A stretch of 64,000 nt of DNA from Nocardioides eburneiflavus (lineage in GTDB: Bacteria; Actinomycetota; Actinomycetes; Propionibacteriales; Nocardioidaceae): assembly GCF_004785795.1 (NCBI RefSeq), contig NZ_SRRO01000001.1, forward strand, positions 4,154,001 to 4,218,000, given 5' to 3'. Position 1 is the first letter of the stretch. Each line of letters opens with the position of its first letter. Shown one piece after another: positions 61,085 through 64,000 of this stretch. The notes under the pieces are model-generated. The model had not been told where the DNA came from. It made no database searches and saw only the letters and a program-made list of their open reading frames with translations. A program made the translations under genes and the position numbers.

Positions 61085-62079
61085 CGGGTCATCTCCCCTG
61101 CCGGCTCGCCGGCTGTCTGATCTGTGTCGTCGGGATGTTCCTCGGCCCGGTGGCCGGTGAGGTGGAGGAAGACGTCGTCGAGGCTCGGCCGCTTGAGGCC
61201 GATGTCGTCCAGGACGATCTCGCTCTGGTCGAAGAGTCCGGCGACGCGCGTCATGTGGCCCAGCCCCTCGGCCGGAGCGGTCAGCTGGCGGGAGCCGGCG
61301 TCGACGTGGACCTCGCGAACGTGGGGGCGCAGCAGCTCCTCGGCGGCCGCCAGGTCCCTCGCGTGGGACACGGTCACCACCAGGGCCGCGGCGCCGGACT
61401 GGTCCTTGAGCTGGAGCGGGGTGCCCTCGGCGATCACGGTGCCACGGTCGATCACCACGATGTTGTCGGCGAGCTGGTCGGCCTCCTCGAGGTACTGCGT
61501 GGTGAGCAGCAGGGTGGTGCCGTCGGCCACCAGCTCGCGCAGCACCTCCCAGAGCTCGACCCGCGAGCGCGGGTCGAGGCCGGTCGTCGGCTCGTCGAGG
61601 AAGAGCACCGGCGGGGTGGCGATCAGGCTCACGGCCAGGTCGAGCCTGCGCCGCATGCCGCCGGAGTAGGTCTTGGCCGTGCGGTCGCCGGCGTCGGCGA
61701 GCGAGAACCGCTCGAGCAGCTCGTCGCTCGCACGCCTGATGTAGCCGGCGTCGAGACCGTAGAGGCTGCCGATGAGGCGGAGGTTCTCCCGGCCGGTCAG
61801 CAGCTCGTCCACGGTGGCCGCCTGACCGGTCAGCCCCATGCTGCGCCGCACCCCCGCAGGATCGGCCGTGATGTCGTGGCCGGCGACGCGCCCGGTGCCG
61901 GCGGTCGGCCTGGTCAGCGTGGTCATCATCCGCACCGTGGTGGTCTTGCCGGCGCCGTTGGGCCCGAGCAGCCCGAGCACCGAGCCCTCCGGGACCTCGA
62001 AGGACACCCCGTCGACCGCGACGGTCTCACCGAAGTGCTTGACGAGGCCGTCGGCCTCGATTGCTGGAGCTCGCGTCAT
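61081..62079 (-). CDS. DrrA-like ABC ATPase
   Basis: A 332-residue ATPase: Walker A GPNGAGKTTT near 38, GLTGQAATVDELLTGRENLR near 86 (DrrA-type Q-loop), signature YSGGMRRRLDLAVSLI near 140, Walker B LFLDEPTTGLDPRS and TTQYLEEADQLAD; the C-terminal part includes SLDDVFLHLTG. It powers the adjacent DrrB-like permease. ATG 62079 is chosen by the leaderless -10 box; the longer frame lacks support. Confidence 0.9.
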   Translation of the reverse strand: MTRAPAIEADGLVKHFGETVAVDGVSFEVPEGSVLGLLGPNGAGKTTTVRMMTTLTRPTAGTGRVAGHDITADPAGVRRSMGLTGQAATVDELLTGRENLRLIGSLYGLDAGYIRRASDELLERFSLADAGDRTAKTYSGGMRRRLDLAVSLIATPPVLFLDEPTTGLDPRSRVELWEVLRELVADGTTLLLTTQYLEEADQLADNIVVIDRGTVIAEGTPLQLKDQSGAAALVVTVSHARDLAAAEELLRPHVREVHVDAGSRQLTAPAEGLGHMTRVAGLFDQSEIVLDDIGLKRPSLDDVFLHLTGHRAEEHPDDTDQTAGEPAGEMTR

Positions 62080-62086
62080 GGACAGC

Positions 62087-62092
62087 ACGCTA
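62087..62092 (-). promoter_or_regulatory. -10 box of a leaderless promoter (DrrAB-like operon)
   Basis: TAGCGT on the minus strand, 7 bases before the ATG at 62079; divergent from the promoter at 62132. Confidence 0.5.
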
Positions 62093-62131
62093 ACCGTAGG
62101 GACCGACAACCGCTCCTCGATATGGCGCACC

Positions 62132-62137
62132 TAGAAT
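62132..62137 (+). promoter_or_regulatory. -10 box of a leaderless promoter (ABC pair upstream of ctaA)
   Basis: TAGAAT lies 6 bases before the GTG at 62144, one of the best -10 matches in the window. Confidence 0.55.
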
Positions 62138-62143
62138 CGGGGC

Positions 62144-63082
62144 GTGCCACCCGCCTCCCCCGCCGTCGAGATCGACGGACTGGTGATGGCCTACGGCGAC
62201 AAGGTCGCGGTCGACGGTCTCTCCCTCGACGTGGCGCGCGGCTCGATCACGGCGGTCCTCGGACCCAACGGTGCCGGCAAGACGACCACGCTGGAGACCT
62301 GCGAGGGCTACCGGGCCCCCCAGCGCGGCACGGTCCGTGTGCTGGGGCTGGACCCCCAGCGCGACCGTTCGGCCCTGCTGCCGCGCATCGGTGTGATGCT
62401 GCAGGGCGGCGGCGCCTGGAGCGGCGTACGCGCCGTCGAGATGCTGGAGCACATGGCCGCGCTGCACGCCCACCCGCTCGACACCTCGATGCTCGTCGAG
62501 CGCCTCGGCCTCGGCGACTGCGGCCGTACGCCCTACCGCCGGCTGTCCGGTGGGCAGCGCCAGCGGCTGGGCCTCGCGGTCGCCCTGGTCGGGCGCCCCG
62601 AGCTGGTCTTCGTCGACGAGCCGACCGCCGGCATGGACCCGCAGGCCCGGCGCACGACGTGGGAGCTGCTGGAGGAGATCCGTACGGACGGGGTGACCGT
62701 CGTGCTGACCACCCACCACATGGACGAGGCCGAGCACCTCGCCGACCGGATCCACATCATCGACCGCGGCACGGCCATCGCCAGCGGCACGCCCGCCGAG
62801 CTGACCCGCGGCGGCCGCTCGGCCACGATCCGGCTCGTCGTCAACCGCCCGTTCCCCGACGGAGCACCCGAGTCGCTGCGGGGTGACCTCGGTCCGCAGA
62901 CCGAGGTCCGCCAGCTCGACGAGGTCAGCATGCTCATCCACGGTCCGGCCGACGCCTCGACGCTGGGGAGGGTCTCCCGGTGGTGCGAGGAGCATGGCGT
63001 GCTCCCCCAGACCCTGAACCTGGGCCAGCGCACCCTCGAGGACGTCTTCCTCGAGCTCACCGGACGGGAGCTCGCGCCATGA
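62144..63082 (+). CDS. ABC ATPase of the ctaA-linked exporter
   Basis: A 312-residue ATPase: Walker A GPNGAGKTTT near 41, IGVMLQGGGAWSGVRAVEML near 83 (Q-loop; the QGGG segment is typical of this ATPase type), signature LSGGQRQRLGLAVALV, Walker B VFVDEPTAGMDPQA, His in LTTHHMDEAEHLAD, and RTLEDVFLELTGREL at the C-terminus. It overlaps the permease gene (ATGA). The pair followed by ctaA equals the M. tuberculosis order Rv1458c-Rv1457c-Rv1456c. Confidence 0.92.
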   Translation: MPPASPAVEIDGLVMAYGDKVAVDGLSLDVARGSITAVLGPNGAGKTTTLETCEGYRAPQRGTVRVLGLDPQRDRSALLPRIGVMLQGGGAWSGVRAVEMLEHMAALHAHPLDTSMLVERLGLGDCGRTPYRRLSGGQRQRLGLAVALVGRPELVFVDEPTAGMDPQARRTTWELLEEIRTDGVTVVLTTHHMDEAEHLADRIHIIDRGTAIASGTPAELTRGGRSATIRLVVNRPFPDGAPESLRGDLGPQTEVRQLDEVSMLIHGPADASTLGRVSRWCEEHGVLPQTLNLGQRTLEDVFLELTGRELAP

Positions 63083-63885
63083 CCCCACCCCGTACGGACA
63101 CGCCCCCGACCACCTTCACACCCGCACCCGGCAGCGCACCGCTCGCCCGGATGGTGCTCGCGCAGGCGCGGATGGAGGCGCGGCTGATGCTGCGCAACGG
63201 CGAGCAGCTCCTGCTCGCCCTCGTCATCCCCGTCATCGTGCTCGTCGGCGGCGTCGCCGCCGCCGGCCGTCTGGGCAGCACCCTCGGCGGCCTCGGGGCG
63301 GTCGAGGTGCTCACCCCCGGCGTGCTGGCCCTCGCCGTGATGTCGACCGCGTTCACGTCCGTGGCCATCGCCACGGGGTTCGAGCGCCGCTACGGAGTGA
63401 TCAAGCTCCTCGGGTCCTCGCCGCTGCCGCGGCACGGCCTGCTGCTCGGCAAGGCGCTGGCCCTGCTCAACGTCGTGGCCCTCCAGCTCGTGGTGCTGGT
63501 CGTGGTCGGTCTCCTGCTCGGCTGGGAGCCCACGCTCACGCACCCGGTCCGTACGCTGCTCGGCCTGGCCCTGGCCGTCGGCCTGGGCACGGCGGCGTTC
63601 GCCGCACTCGGCCTGTTCGTCGCCGGTGTGCTGCGCGCCGAGGCGACCCTGGCCCTCGCCAACCTGGTCTACCTCCTGCTCATGGCCGGTGGCGGCGTCG
63701 TGCTGCCGACCAGCACCTACGGTGCGGCGGGCGCGGTGATCCAGTGGCTGCCGTCGGGCGCGCTGGGCGAGGCGATGAGGACCGCGCTCGTGGACGCGCA
63801 GGTCGACGGCCGGTCGCTGCTGGTGCTCGTCGCCTGGGCAGCGGTGGGCACGGTGCTCACCGCACGGACCTTCAAGTGGGAATGA
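63079..63885 (+). CDS. ABC-2 permease of the ctaA-linked exporter
   Basis: A 268-residue membrane protein with six helices (LLLALVIPVIVLVGGVAAAG near 51, VLALAVMSTAFTSVAIATG near 88). GFERRYGVIKLLGSSPLPRH is the amphipathic coupling segment of ABC-2 permeases. Likely works with the ATPase encoded just upstream and may be linked to heme or cytochrome oxidase biogenesis, since ctaA follows; that role is inference. Its stop overlaps the ctaA start. Confidence 0.88.
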   Translation: MTPPRTDTPPTTFTPAPGSAPLARMVLAQARMEARLMLRNGEQLLLALVIPVIVLVGGVAAAGRLGSTLGGLGAVEVLTPGVLALAVMSTAFTSVAIATGFERRYGVIKLLGSSPLPRHGLLLGKALALLNVVALQLVVLVVVGLLLGWEPTLTHPVRTLLGLALAVGLGTAAFAALGLFVAGVLRAEATLALANLVYLLLMAGGGVVLPTSTYGAAGAVIQWLPSGALGEAMRTALVDAQVDGRSLLVLVAWAAVGTVLTARTFKWE

Positions 63886-64000
63886 TGAGAGACACCATCC
63901 TCGACAGGCTCGCGCCGCACCTGTGGCCCCTGGCCGTCGCCAACCTGCTCGCCAACATCGGCATCGTCGTCACCGGCGGCGCCGTCCGGCTGACCGGCTC
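63882..64000 (+). CDS. ctaA: Heme A synthase (CtaA/COX15 family), 5' part
   Basis: Only 39 residues are inside the window. NLLANIGIVVTGGAVRLTG is the first helix with the conserved N-x-x-x-V-V-T-G-G-x-V-R-L-T-G of heme A synthase, which oxidises heme O to heme A for cytochrome aa3 oxidase. ATG 63882 overlaps the permease stop (ATGA); ATG 63885 is also in frame. The SURF1 gene at 39 kb serves the same oxidase. Confidence 0.9.
   Translation, partial: MMRDTILDRLAPHLWPLAVANLLANIGIVVTGGAVRLTG

Overview
The window is chromosomal DNA of a high-GC actinobacterium. Dense gene packing, start-stop overlaps, GTG starts and many leaderless -10 boxes all fit. Gene content (6C RNA, SufR-type suf operon, fabG-inhA type pair, DUF3099, acVLRF1, DUF222-HNH) points to Actinomycetia, most likely Nocardioidaceae (Nocardioides-like); the genus is an inference. 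No tRNA, rRNA, CRISPR array, prophage or intact transposase was seen.

Layout. 1-8.5 kb: 3' end of a family A DNA polymerase, a flavodoxin, a BCCT transporter, an orphan LysR-type effector domain, a sulfotransferase, a GuaB1-type IMPDH/GMP reductase, a membrane protein, a PLP decarboxylase and a small YiaA/B-like protein, closed by a perfect bidirectional hairpin. 8.5-16 kb: two coupled acyl-CoA dehydrogenases behind a palindromic operator, peptide deformylase, two SpoU methyltransferases, DedA, a fused siroheme synthase and a PEBP-like protein. 16-25 kb: secreted CAP protein, a three-gene ABC exporter, a SpoIIE-type phosphatase, a lipase-like hydrolase, a TauE-SPFH-NfeD group and an ABC ATPase. 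25-37 kb: serB, an N5-glutamine methyltransferase-like protein with a SixA phosphatase, a cyanophycin locus (cyanophycinase-cphA facing a CphA-like Mur ligase plus methyltransferase), fabG-fabI, dodecin and DUF3099. 37-53 kb: 6C RNA, a small Cys-rich protein, moaA, SURF1, an SDR, an ABC exporter, an enoyl-CoA hydratase, ABC-F, a zinc protease, a phosphotransferase, a LexA-controlled DUF222-HNH gene, acVLRF1, an HTH regulator, a rearranged ABC transporter remnant, NYN, ASCH and nucleotidyltransferase genes. 53-64 kb: the SUF iron-sulfur operon (sufR-B-D-Rieske-C-S-U-T, minus strand), a DrrAB-like exporter, an ABC pair and the start of ctaA. The order suf / ABC pair / ctaA, with echA, ABC-F and fabG-inhA nearby, resembles the mycobacterial Rv1456c-Rv1484 region.

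How genes work together. The SUF operon is a complete scaffold, desulfurase and sulfur-transfer set under a cluster-sensing repressor. Cyanophycinase and CphA make and cleave the nitrogen store cyanophycin. The facing operon (Mur ligase lacking ATP-grasp, coupled to a SAM methyltransferase) is the most promising undescribed element. Other points of interest are a LexA box directly on the promoter of a DUF222-HNH nuclease gene, an ABC operon broken by an apparent inversion, and about 25 genes with a TANNNT box 6-8 bases before the start codon.
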